From Pusillimonas sp. UBA6240 (GTDB taxonomy: Bacteria > Pseudomonadota > Gammaproteobacteria > Burkholderiales > Burkholderiaceae_B): a DNA stretch of 64,000 nucleotides. Shown in pieces: positions 1-8,127 of this stretch; the stretch's first letter is position 1; every line of letters begins with the position of its first letter. Made by a program: the position numbers and the translations under genes. The DNA lies in NCBI GenBank assembly GCA_002441445.1, contig DJWC01000004.1:36969-100968 (forward strand). The letters are read 5' to 3'. Below the pieces are notes generated by a model. It ran no database searches. It was not told where the DNA came from and worked only from the letters and a program-made list of their open reading frames with translations.

Positions 1-449
1 CCGGCGCCAGCCAGCGGCACAAGCATGTGCAGTGGCTGCCCGCCATGCCCGGCAACGCCGGCCTGGGTTATCTGGCGGAGGGCCTGCCCAGCGAGCTGCC
101 GCTCCTGGCGACCACGCAACACCCCGCGCTGCCGTTCAAGCATGTGTTCGTGCGGGTCGACTGCGGGCTCGGCGTACCGGCCGCCAAGTCCGCCGCCAGC
201 ATGTACAAGGCCTATGAGCTGGCCTGCGGGCAGCTGGGTTTCGTTCCCAACGAGGTCGGCTTGCTGCCCGCCTGCAACATGCTGGTCCAGGACGGCTGGA
301 TGCTGCTGGTGCCGCGCAGCCGCGAACACGCCGGGGAAGTCTCCATCAACGCCTTGTCCTACGGAGGCACTCTGTATGTCCGTACTCCGGAACAACTAGA
401 GCCGATACGCCGCGCAGGGCCGCTGGCCCTGCTGCGCGAAGTGGCCTGA
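1..449 (+). CDS. Ap4A phosphorylase / ATP adenylyltransferase-like protein, C-terminal part
   Basis: The 5' end is cut by the window and the reading frame enters at base 3. The second line of codons reads HKHVQ, the HxHxQ catalytic signature of the HIT-like ATP adenylyltransferase/Ap4A phosphorylase family, in which the middle His forms the AMP intermediate. The rest (PFKHVFVRVD, then a LVPRSRE segment) fits the C-terminal half of that family, which phosphorolyses diadenosine tetraphosphate to ADP and ATP. The stop codon abuts, base to base, the stop of the convergent LysR gene. I am fairly sure of the superfamily and less sure of the exact substrate. Confidence 0.72.
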   Translation, partial: GASQRHKHVQWLPAMPGNAGLGYLAEGLPSELPLLATTQHPALPFKHVFVRVDCGLGVPAAKSAASMYKAYELACGQLGFVPNEVGLLPACNMLVQDGWMLLVPRSREHAGEVSINALSYGGTLYVRTPEQLEPIRRAGPLALLREVA

Positions 450-1385
450 TCAACACTCCTGGGCCGCCTTGCGGATGCGCGGCACTTTTGGAGGATGCGC
501 CCGCAGGTGCGCCGTCAATTCCTGCAGGAACAGGTTCAATGCCGGCGACCGGTACATCCGTGGGTTCCATGTCGCCGAAATCATTTGACCCAGCGGCTTG
601 CCCTCCAGGGTAAGCACGCGTACATGATCTTCACCGGGCCGCGTCAAGGCGGTCGTCGATACCACCGCCACCCCTAGCCCCGCCCGGGCCAGCGCGCACA
701 GCGTCTGTGTGCTGTCGCTGTCCAGTATGGTGCGTACCCGCACGCCCGCGCGGGTGCACGCGGAATCGAGCAATGAGCGGGTCATGAACCCCCGGCGCAG
801 CGACAGTATCGGCATGTTCGCCAGTTCGCGTATGTCGATATGCCGTTGCCTTTGCAGAGGATGCCCTTTCGGCAGCACGGCGTATAGATAGCCGGAAAAC
901 AGATCCTGCTTTTCCAAGTCCAGCCCGTCCGGCACGGAGGCAATGGCCACATGGGCGGTGCCGGCCTGGACTTGTTCCAGCAGCGTGTCGTTGGCGCCTT
1001 CGATGAAGCTCGCTTCGATCGCCGGATATTTCCGGTGCAAGGCGCTCAATACGTGGGATAGCAGCGCTTCGATGGTTTGCGGCGTAGCCCCTATGCGCAG
1101 CACGCCCACCTGGCCGTGCGTCATGGCTCTCATCCGGGATGACAAGTCCTTGGCCTGATCGATCAGGGCCGCCACGCGCGGCAGCAGGTCGTCGCCTTCC
1201 GCCGTCAGCAGCAGGCGCTTGCCATAGCGATCGAATAGCTGAATGCCCAATTCAGCTTCCAGGTTCTTGATCTGCCGCGACAAGGCGGACTGGCTCAAGT
1301 GCAGGGCTTCGGCGGCCCTGGACATATTCAGGCGCTCGGCCACCACCACGAAGGAATGCAGCGCACGTAGGTTCAAGTTGAGCAT
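450..1385 (-). CDS. LysR-family transcriptional regulator
   Basis: The product is about 311 residues. It has an N-terminal winged helix-turn-helix (LRALHSFVVVAE, then ALHLSQSALSRQIKNLEAELG) and a C-terminal periplasmic-binding-like effector domain, the standard LysR layout and length. I take the ATG at 1385 (MLNLNLRALHSF) because GGATGG lies at ribosome-binding distance; an in-frame ATG at 1397 is possible. It is divergent from the tripartite transporter operon starting at 1512, so it most likely controls that operon. The effector is unknown, perhaps the carboxylic acid imported there. Confidence 0.9.
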   Translation of the reverse strand: MLNLNLRALHSFVVVAERLNMSRAAEALHLSQSALSRQIKNLEAELGIQLFDRYGKRLLLTAEGDDLLPRVAALIDQAKDLSSRMRAMTHGQVGVLRIGATPQTIEALLSHVLSALHRKYPAIEASFIEGANDTLLEQVQAGTAHVAIASVPDGLDLEKQDLFSGYLYAVLPKGHPLQRQRHIDIRELANMPILSLRRGFMTRSLLDSACTRAGVRVRTILDSDSTQTLCALARAGLGVAVVSTTALTRPGEDHVRVLTLEGKPLGQMISATWNPRMYRSPALNLFLQELTAHLRAHPPKVPRIRKAAQEC

Positions 1386-1436
1386 GCTTATGACCATCCT
1401 GCATAAGAAGAGGCATCAATTTTGCATTGGACACAG

Positions 1437-1454
1437 TATAGGCTCTTCCCTATA
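1437..1454. promoter_or_regulatory. Inverted repeat, candidate LysR operator
   Basis: TATAGG and CCTATA form an exact 6-6-6 inverted repeat between the divergent LysR gene and the Bug receptor gene. LysR proteins typically bind such dyads in the shared promoter region. The assignment is by position and symmetry only. Confidence 0.4.
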
Positions 1455-1511
1455 GTCCTTCTACGGCGTCGATGATGATGAAGCCAAGACACGCATAACG
1501 AGGAGATTTCA

Positions 1512-2453
1512 ATGAAAAAGATCGCAGTGGCCGCAACACTATTCGCCGGCTTATATGCCTTGCCGGCCATGCCGGCTCACGCCGCATGGCCTGAAAAGCC
1601 CATTACGGTAACGGTAGGCTTCGGCGCGGGCGGGACGACAGACGTGGTCGCCCGCGCCGTGGGCGAATTGCTGAGCCGCGACCTGGGGCAACCCGTAGTC
1701 ATTGAAAACAGGCCGGGCGCGGGCGGGGCGGTGGCCGCCACCGCCCTGACCAAAATGCCGGCCGACGGCTACAACCTGGTGGTCACCATGTCCACCACGG
1801 TGGCGCTGGACCCGCAGATATCCAAGCTCGCCTATACCGTGGACGATTTCACCTATGTGGCGGCGGCCGGCGAATTTCCGGAAGCCTATGTGGCCCTGCC
1901 CGCGCGCGGCTGGAAAACGATGAAAGACGTGGCGGCGGAAGGCAAGGGCAAGAACTTGACCGTCGCATCGAACTCCGCGCTCGACAAGATGGTCACCGCT
2001 TTCATTTCCAAGCAAGACAAAATCAAGCTTTCCCTGGTGCCCACGCGCAGCGGCTCGGAGGTCGTCACCCAGGTATTGGGCGGCCACGTGGACTTGGGAT
2101 ACAGCTCCGGCGCCTATTATCCCCAGGCCAAGAGCGGCAATTTGTCCGTGCTGGCAGTGCTGGGCGAAAAACGCCTGCCCGGCTTGCCCGACGTCCCGAC
2201 GCTCAAGGAGCAAGGCTACGATATCGCCAGCACCAACTTGATCATGTTCATCGCTCCCAAGGGCCTGCCCAAAGACGTCGAGGAAAAACTGACGTCGTCC
2301 TTTGAAAAAGTCGTACGTTCCGACGCCATCGCCGATCTGCTCGAGCGGCGCAGCGTAAGCCCGAATCTGATTTTCGGACAGGAATTGGGCAAGACCATAC
2401 GCGAGCATGCCAAGGGCTATGCCCGCCTGGTCGAGGCGACCCGGGGCGAATGA
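1512..2453 (+). CDS. Bug-family tripartite tricarboxylate transporter substrate-binding protein
   Basis: This is a 313-residue periplasmic receptor. A cleavable signal peptide (KKIAVAATLFAGLYALPAMP, cleaved after AHA) precedes the Bug/TctC signature: KPITVTVGFGAGGTTDVVARAV, then VIENRPGAGG. Bug receptors bind carboxylic acids or related small molecules and pass them to a TctA/TctB membrane pair. That pair follows directly: this stop overlaps the TctB start (ATGA), so the three form a complete transporter. An AGGAG ribosome-binding site precedes the ATG. Ligand unknown. Confidence 0.93.
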   Translation: MKKIAVAATLFAGLYALPAMPAHAAWPEKPITVTVGFGAGGTTDVVARAVGELLSRDLGQPVVIENRPGAGGAVAATALTKMPADGYNLVVTMSTTVALDPQISKLAYTVDDFTYVAAAGEFPEAYVALPARGWKTMKDVAAEGKGKNLTVASNSALDKMVTAFISKQDKIKLSLVPTRSGSEVVTQVLGGHVDLGYSSGAYYPQAKSGNLSVLAVLGEKRLPGLPDVPTLKEQGYDIASTNLIMFIAPKGLPKDVEEKLTSSFEKVVRSDAIADLLERRSVSPNLIFGQELGKTIREHAKGYARLVEATRGE

Positions 2454-2899
2454 TGCGGCGCCGGACCGTGCCCCTGTGGCCTGTATTGGGCGAGCTGGCG
2501 GTGGTCGGCGGGGCCAGCTTGCTGGCCTTGTTCTGGATCATCCCGACCCAGACCACCGCCGACCCCTTCGCGGCTCTGCAGCCCGGCCTCGTTCCCAATG
2601 TCTGCGCCACGGCCATTCTTGTGCTGATTTTGATTCAGACCTGGAACGGCCTGCGCAAAGGGCGCGCGGCTGAAGAGGAAGCGGCCGGCGACGCCGCGCA
2701 GGCGCATTCATGGCGCAGCGCCCTTGGGGCGATGGCGATCACCATCGCGGGCGTGCTCGCGTTTCATCTCGCGGGCTTGCTGGCCACCTCGCTCGTCGTC
2801 ATCCCCGGCTTGATGCTGTGGCTGGGTGAAAGGCGCTATCCGCGCGTCGGCGTCGTCACGCTCTGTTGCGCCTTGCCGTTCACTCCGCTATTCAACTGA
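2450..2899 (+). CDS. TctB-family small membrane subunit of the tripartite transporter
   Basis: The 149-residue protein is hydrophobic, with about four predicted membrane segments, e.g. LAVVGGASLLALFWIIP near the start and GAMAITIAGVLAFHLAGLLA in the middle. Size, topology and position between a Bug receptor and TctA identify it as the poorly conserved small subunit. It starts inside the receptor stop codon, and TctA begins 11 bases after its own stop, so translational coupling is likely. Confidence 0.85.
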   Translation: MMRRRTVPLWPVLGELAVVGGASLLALFWIIPTQTTADPFAALQPGLVPNVCATAILVLILIQTWNGLRKGRAAEEEAAGDAAQAHSWRSALGAMAITIAGVLAFHLAGLLATSLVVIPGLMLWLGERRYPRVGVVTLCCALPFTPLFN

Positions 2900-2909
2900 A
2901 GGGGCGCAT

Positions 2910-4400
2910 ATGGATCTGCTATGGGCCGGATTCGGCGACGCGCTGCAAGCCGATGCGCTGTTCTTCGTCTTTCTCGGGATAGTCCTGGGGTATGCCGTGG
3001 GCGTATTGCCCGGCCTGAACCGGCCGGCGGCGCTGGCGGTCGCCATTCCGCTGAGCTATTACATGAGCCCGCTGTCGGCCATTGCCTTTCTGATCGGCAT
3101 CGCCAAGGCCAGCGGCGCCGGCGGCGCAACGACGGCCATATTGCTGAATACGCCGGGCGAACCCAACGCCGCCGCGACTTGCCTGGACGGCTATCCTCTT
3201 ACCCGCCAGGGAAAGGGCGAGCAAGCGCTCAAGGTCGCGCTGTACGGCTCCGTCATCGGCGACGTGCTGGCCACCGTCGCGCTGATCGCGCTGGCCTTGC
3301 CGCTGGCCAAGGTGGCCTTGAAAATCGGGCCCATGGAAATGACGGCCTTGATGCTGCTTTCCCTGACCTTTATTGCCGCTTTGTCGGCGGAGTCCATGTC
3401 GCGGGGCCTGATTTCGGGCTTGCTGGGCATCTTCCTGGCGACGGTGGGCCTGGATCCGGAAAGCGCGACGCCGCGCATGACTTTCGACTATATCGAACTC
3501 ATGGACGGCGTGCCCTTGCTGGCGATCACCGTCGGCATGCTGGCCTTGACCGAGATGTTCATACAGGCTGAAGAGTACCTGACGCGCGGCCCCGAGGCGG
3601 CCGTCCAGGCGGGCTCGTCCTCGAAAGAGCTGCGGCGGCTCAGCATGTCCGAGTTCCGCAGGGTGTTGCCCACCATCTTGAAATCCAGCCTGGCGGGCAT
3701 AGGCATCGGCATCATCCCGGGCTTGGGGCCGACCGTGGCGTCCTTCTTGTCGTACGCGATGGCGAAGAAAACCGCCAAACCCGGCGACTGTTTCGGCAAA
3801 GGCGAGCTCAAGGGCGTGGCCGCCGCCGAAACCGCCGACAACGCCGTGGTTCCCGCCAGCCTCATCCCATTGTTCGCGCTGGGACTGCCCGGCAGCGTTT
3901 CCGCCGCCATTCTGATCGCCGCGCTGATGATACATGGGGTCACGCCCGGTCCGCGCATCTTCGAAGAGAACGGCCAACTCGTTTATGGCATATACGGAGC
4001 GATGCTGGTGGCCAGCCTGTTCATGCTGCTGGTGGGGCGCGTCGGCCTGATGGCGTTCGCCAAGCTGACGCTGGTGCCGCAGACCATCATCATTCCGGTC
4101 GTCACCTTGCTGTGCGTGGTGGGCGCGTATGTCGAAAGCCGGTCCATGTTCTCGGTGCAGATCATGGTGGGGTTCGCCGTCCTGGGCTATCTGATGCATC
4201 GCTTCAATTATTCCCGCGTCACCTTCCTGATCGGTTTCGTCATCGGACCGCTTTTCGAGCTGTCGCTGCGCCAGTCCATCATCATTTCCCAGGGCAATCC
4301 CTACGTCGTCCTTCAGCATCCCGTGGCCTTGGCGCTGATCGCCGTGGCGGTGCTTACGTCTTTGTTATTTACGCGGTCCAGGCCGGCAACGCAGGTCTGA
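2910..4400 (+). CDS. TctA-family large permease subunit of the tripartite transporter
   Basis: About 496 residues with some 11-12 membrane segments. Family features are the early GVLPGLNRPAALAVAIPL segment, SGAGGATTAILLNTPGEPNAAAT and the later GIIPGLGPTVASFLSYA repeat of the glycine-proline motif, which gives the two-fold repeat typical of TctA. I use the ATG at 2910 (MDLLWAGF) after GAAGGGG; reading farther upstream would overlap TctB. It acts with the two upstream genes to import the ligand of the Bug receptor, driven by the ion gradient. Confidence 0.93.
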   Translation: MDLLWAGFGDALQADALFFVFLGIVLGYAVGVLPGLNRPAALAVAIPLSYYMSPLSAIAFLIGIAKASGAGGATTAILLNTPGEPNAAATCLDGYPLTRQGKGEQALKVALYGSVIGDVLATVALIALALPLAKVALKIGPMEMTALMLLSLTFIAALSAESMSRGLISGLLGIFLATVGLDPESATPRMTFDYIELMDGVPLLAITVGMLALTEMFIQAEEYLTRGPEAAVQAGSSSKELRRLSMSEFRRVLPTILKSSLAGIGIGIIPGLGPTVASFLSYAMAKKTAKPGDCFGKGELKGVAAAETADNAVVPASLIPLFALGLPGSVSAAILIAALMIHGVTPGPRIFEENGQLVYGIYGAMLVASLFMLLVGRVGLMAFAKLTLVPQTIIIPVVTLLCVVGAYVESRSMFSVQIMVGFAVLGYLMHRFNYSRVTFLIGFVIGPLFELSLRQSIIISQGNPYVVLQHPVALALIAVAVLTSLLFTRSRPATQV

Positions 4401-4448
4401 ACGGATCAACGCAGTCCCAAACTGATTCTTGGTAGGAGTATTTTTTAT

Positions 4449-5216
4449 ATGCGGATCAATCTGAATGCCGATATCGGCGAAAGCTACGGCAAATTCACCA
4501 TAGGAAGCGATACCGAACTGATGACTCTGATCGGCTCCGCCAATATCGCCTGCGGCATGCATGCGGGGGATCCCAGCATCATGGTCCGCACAGTGGGGCT
4601 GGCGATGGAAAATGGCGTGTCCATCGGAGCCCACCCTGGATTCAACGACATCTGGGGCTTTGGCCGCAGGCAGATACGCATGAGCCCGCGCGACCTGGAA
4701 TATCTGGTGACTTACCAGATCGGCGCTTTGCAGGCCATAGCCCGCGCGCAAGGGGGCGCCGTCACTCACGTAAAGCCGCATGGCGCGCTGAACAATATGG
4801 CGCACGACGATGCCGACTACGCCATGGCGGTGGGGCGAGGCATCAAGGCGGCCGATCCCGATCTCATCTTCGTGGCGAACGTCGGCTCCGAGATGACCAA
4901 GGCGGGCCATAAACTGGGCTTGCGCGTGGCCAACGAATCCTATGTGGACAGGCGTTATGACGACAACGGCAAGATGCTGTCGCGCGAACGCGATGACGCG
5001 CTGATCAAAGACCCTCGGCAGGCGGTCGAGCATGTCATGCGCATTCTCGACGAAGCGTCGCTGGTGTCCATATCGGGCAAGCGCATACCCGCGAAAGTGG
5101 ACACCTTCTGCATCCACGGCGATGAGCCGACCGCGGTGCCGGTGGCCGCCGCCGTCGCGGCGGCGCTGAAGCAGGCGGACATCGCCATCGTGCCCTTGCC
5201 GGAAATGATCAAATGA
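4449..5216 (+). CDS. pxpA: LamB/YcsF family protein, 5-oxoprolinase subunit A-like
   Basis: The 255-residue protein starts with the family signature MRINLNADIGESYG and SANIACGMHAGDP. PxpA works with PxpB and PxpC in ATP-dependent hydrolysis of 5-oxoproline to glutamate. Here no pxpB or pxpC is present: the gene sits between a carboxylate importer and a PLP enzyme whose start overlaps this stop (ATGA). The orphan protein may therefore act on a different imported lactam or amide. Family assignment is strong, exact function unproven. Confidence 0.88.
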   Translation: MRINLNADIGESYGKFTIGSDTELMTLIGSANIACGMHAGDPSIMVRTVGLAMENGVSIGAHPGFNDIWGFGRRQIRMSPRDLEYLVTYQIGALQAIARAQGGAVTHVKPHGALNNMAHDDADYAMAVGRGIKAADPDLIFVANVGSEMTKAGHKLGLRVANESYVDRRYDDNGKMLSRERDDALIKDPRQAVEHVMRILDEASLVSISGKRIPAKVDTFCIHGDEPTAVPVAAAVAAALKQADIAIVPLPEMIK

Positions 5217-6382
5217 GCCGCGGCGCCCCATTCAGCCATTACTTTGTGGACGCGCTCGCCCGTGCGCAGGCTGACGAATCGAGTTTTGGTGACGCCGTAC
5301 GGAAGGGCCTGCCGCAGGCGCTGTACGACGAGGCGCTGAATGCCATTCCGCAGTGGCCCGGCTACGAGCCGACTCCGCTACATGCTATGCCGGGCCAGGC
5401 CGCCTTGGCGGGCCTGGCCGGCATCGCTTGCAAAGACGAAGGCGCGCGTTTCGGCCTGGGCAGCTTCAAGGCCTTGGGCGGAGCCTATGCCGTCCGGGTG
5501 CTCGCGGCGCGGCGCCAAGGGCCGCTGACGGTCGCTTGCGCCACCGAAGGCAACCACGGCCGCTCGGTCGCCTGGGGCGCCCAGCAGGCAGGGGCGCGCT
5601 GCGTCATATTCCTGCACGAACGAGTCAGCCCCGGACGCGAGCAGGCCATAGCAAAATATGGCGCGGAAATACGTCGGGTTCCAGGCAATTACGACGATGC
5701 GGTGTTGGCCTGCGCAAGGGTCGCCGAAGAAGAAGGGTGGACCATCGTCTCCGACACCACCTGGCCGGGCTACGAAGAAATTCCGAGTATCGTCATGGCC
5801 GGCTATGGCGTCATGCTGCAGGAAACGCTGGGCCAATTGACGCAGACCCCCACGCATGTATTCCTGCAGGCGGGGGTGGGCGGCATGGCGGCCGCGGTCA
5901 TGGCCGCCTTCCATTATCTGCACGATGGCCCCATGCCCAAGTTCATCATCGTCGAGCCCAGGAACGCGGCCTGCATCCTGGCAAGCGTGCGGCACGGAGG
6001 GCGGTTGACCACGGTGACGGGCAAGCTGGAAACCGTCACGGCCGGCCTGGCTTGCGGGGCCCCATCGCCCTTGGCGCTGTCCATCATCAATGGCGGCGCG
6101 CATGCCGTGCTGGCCGTGGACGACGATGCCGTCATCGAGGCCATGCGGGCCTTGGCCAGGCCCGCCGCGGGCGATCCGGCCGTGGTCGCCGGGGCCTCGG
6201 GCGCCGCCGGCCTGGCCGGCCTGCGCGCCGTCATGCAGAACAACGGTTTGCGCGAGCAGCTGGCCATCGGTCCGGACAGCCACGCATTGATCATCAATAC
6301 GGAGAGCGATACGGACAGAAGCGACTATCTGGCTTTGATGGGTTCCGGCCTCGAGCCCGAAGGCGGCCCGGCGCGGACGTAG
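5213..6382 (+). CDS. PLP-dependent diaminopropionate ammonia-lyase-like enzyme
   Basis: 389 residues of the tryptophan synthase beta fold-type II. KDEGARFGLGSFKALGGAYA (residues 74-93) matches the diaminopropionate ammonia-lyase signature, with Lys86 as the likely Schiff-base lysine. The phosphate-binding glycine loop is seen as QAGVGGMAAAV. The known family converts 2,3-diaminopropionate to pyruvate and ammonia. Length matches the E. coli homologue (about 400). It is translationally coupled to the PxpA-like gene, which suggests that the two act on the product of one imported compound (inference). A related ammonia-lyase specificity is possible. Confidence 0.82.
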   Translation: MSRGAPFSHYFVDALARAQADESSFGDAVRKGLPQALYDEALNAIPQWPGYEPTPLHAMPGQAALAGLAGIACKDEGARFGLGSFKALGGAYAVRVLAARRQGPLTVACATEGNHGRSVAWGAQQAGARCVIFLHERVSPGREQAIAKYGAEIRRVPGNYDDAVLACARVAEEEGWTIVSDTTWPGYEEIPSIVMAGYGVMLQETLGQLTQTPTHVFLQAGVGGMAAAVMAAFHYLHDGPMPKFIIVEPRNAACILASVRHGGRLTTVTGKLETVTAGLACGAPSPLALSIINGGAHAVLAVDDDAVIEAMRALARPAAGDPAVVAGASGAAGLAGLRAVMQNNGLREQLAIGPDSHALIINTESDTDRSDYLALMGSGLEPEGGPART

Positions 6383-6402
6383 CAAGTCGGGAGGGGCGGC
6401 GC

Positions 6403-6981
6403 TCAGGCCGCCACATCGCCGCGTTTCGGAGGGGTATGGGTGGGGTGACGGCCGTCGTCGTTGCCGTCGTCGCTGCCGTCGTGGAAGGGCAGCGGCGGCA
6501 GGCCTATGGCTTTCCGCAGCCGCTGGCAGTCCGGATTGGGGCTGCCGTCCTCCATCCAGGTGGTGAATTCGCGGCAGGGGGAAGGGCGTTGCTCGTAGAT
6601 GGCGCAATGTATGCCTTCCTGGCCGAGTTCGCCGCGCAGCGCAATGCAGCGGTTGCCGCCGTATTCGGTGCCCTTCATGCAGGCGCGCAGCGGGCCTACC
6701 TGGCTGACGAGTTCCGGCGGAACGCTGCCGCCGCCTTCGCCGGCGATTTCGCCGCAATAGAAAGACACCCGGAAATGCGCGCAGCAGGCGCCGCAGCTCA
6801 GGCAAGGGTTGGCGATGGTGGAATCATTGGCCGCCGCCCGCCGTTTCCCGGCCGGGACTTTGGGTAGCGGCTGGGCGTCGATGCCGGCCGTGAGAACGGT
6901 GTAGCTACCGGGCAGGCTGGACCAGGCGTCTGTGATGCCCAGGGCTTGCGCCTGCACAGAAAATATCCGCGTAATGGTCAT
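6403..6981 (-). CDS. YkgJ-family cysteine-cluster protein
   Basis: CLSCGACC followed by spaced cysteines (FYCGE, RACMKG, RCIALRG, HCAIYEQRPSPCREF) is the YkgJ/Fe-S oxidoreductase-like zinc or iron-cluster domain. The C-terminus is a charged D/G/H-rich tail. I prefer the ATG at 6981 (MTITRIFS); the frame is open farther up but would collide with the divergent LysR promoter. No biochemical role is established for the family. It is convergent with the ammonia-lyase gene. Confidence 0.75.
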   Translation of the reverse strand: MTITRIFSVQAQALGITDAWSSLPGSYTVLTAGIDAQPLPKVPAGKRRAAANDSTIANPCLSCGACCAHFRVSFYCGEIAGEGGGSVPPELVSQVGPLRACMKGTEYGGNRCIALRGELGQEGIHCAIYEQRPSPCREFTTWMEDGSPNPDCQRLRKAIGLPPLPFHDGSDDGNDDGRHPTHTPPKRGDVAA

Positions 6982-7081
6982 GATCGATCCGCTGTGTGTA
7001 TGCATGGCCAGGCGCGCGGCGGCCATATGGATGACTATACTCAATGTCTTGCGGCCTGTAATTGCTACTATACACGGATTC

Positions 7082-7996
7082 ATGAAACGACCCGCCTCCG
7101 CCCGTATCGACCCCTATAGCCTGCGTCTCTTCCTGACGACGGTTGCCGAGGGTTCCATCGTCAGGGGCGCCGGGAAGGAGCATATCGCTCCTTCGGCGCT
7201 CAGTCGGCGCATCAGCGACCTGGAACACGCTTTCGGCGCCGCCTTGCTGGTGCGCTCGCCCAGGGGGGTCGAACTGACCGAGGCGGGCCAGGTGGTCTTC
7301 AACCGCGCCCTCCGGATCGACCAGGACTTGCAGATGCTGGTTCGAGAAGTGCAGTCGGTCGGCGGGCAGGCCAGCGGCACGGTCAGGCTGTTCGCGAACA
7401 TGTCCGCCATCATCGGCTTCCTGCCCGAACGCATCAAGGCCTATTCCGCCGCCTATCCGCAAGTCACGGTGTCGCTTTTCGAGCTCGACACCCAGGAGGT
7501 GCTGCGCGCCTGCCTGGATGATCGCGCCGATGTGGGCATAGGGGTGAAAGTCGATGTGCCGGCGGGCCTGGAATCTTGGCCTTTCGCCGTCGACCCGCTG
7601 ATCGTCGTCATGCCGCAAGGCCATGCGCTTAGCAGGAAACGCGCGGTCAAGTACAAGGACGTGCTGGCTTTCCCGCTGGTGCGCGTCCAGGCGGGCGGCG
7701 CGCTGGATACGGCGCTGCATGCGCGCGCGGCCGAGATCGACGTCGCCATGAACACGGCGGTGTCGGTGAGCAGTTTCGATGCGACATGCCGCATGGTCGA
7801 AGCGGGCCTGGGCATCGCCATCATTCCCCTGAGCGCCTCATCCGCCTACGCGGGATCGCGGCGCTTCGTGCGCCGCCCCCTGGACGAGCCCTGGGCGGAC
7901 CGGGTGCTGTGCGTGTATGCGCTGCGCAAAATACCGCGCTTGCGTTCGGTCCAGACGCTCATAGATTGGCTGACCGGCAAGGCCCGCCAAAGCTGA
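7082..7996 (+). CDS. LysR-family transcriptional regulator
   Basis: 304 residues from the ATG at 7082 (MKRPASARIDPYSLRLFLTTVAEGS). The helix-turn-helix is seen as HIAPSALSRRISDLEHAFGAALLVRSPRGVELT, followed by the effector domain. It precedes, on the same strand, the aconitase-like gene and ABC importer, for which it is the natural regulator. It is also divergent from the YkgJ gene. Upstream in-frame codons are unlikely to be used because they lack family similarity. Confidence 0.9.
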   Translation: MKRPASARIDPYSLRLFLTTVAEGSIVRGAGKEHIAPSALSRRISDLEHAFGAALLVRSPRGVELTEAGQVVFNRALRIDQDLQMLVREVQSVGGQASGTVRLFANMSAIIGFLPERIKAYSAAYPQVTVSLFELDTQEVLRACLDDRADVGIGVKVDVPAGLESWPFAVDPLIVVMPQGHALSRKRAVKYKDVLAFPLVRVQAGGALDTALHARAAEIDVAMNTAVSVSSFDATCRMVEAGLGIAIIPLSASSAYAGSRRFVRRPLDEPWADRVLCVYALRKIPRLRSVQTLIDWLTGKARQS

Positions 7997-8091
7997 AAAA
8001 GGCTTGCGTCCAAGCATGGAGGCTGCCGTTCGCCGCGAAGGAAGCCGTGGTGGGTCTCTGTTTTTGCGATACCCCTCGTGCCGTTTGAACG

Positions 8092-8121
8092 CTTGAGTCC
8101 GGGTCCATGCGCCCCTACTCT
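8092..8121 (+). promoter_or_regulatory. Possible promoter of the aconitase-like gene
   Basis: TTGAGT (8092-8097), a 17-base spacer and TACTCT (8116-8121). No ribosome-binding site lies before either candidate ATG, which fits a leaderless transcript starting at 8128. Weak match, inference. Confidence 0.3.
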
Positions 8122-8127
8122 GCGGCC

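Noticed and set aside
2919..4319. Long antisense frame opposite tctA
   Set aside because: Low-complexity Gln/His/Arg/Gly translation, the mirror of a membrane-protein gene in GC-rich DNA.
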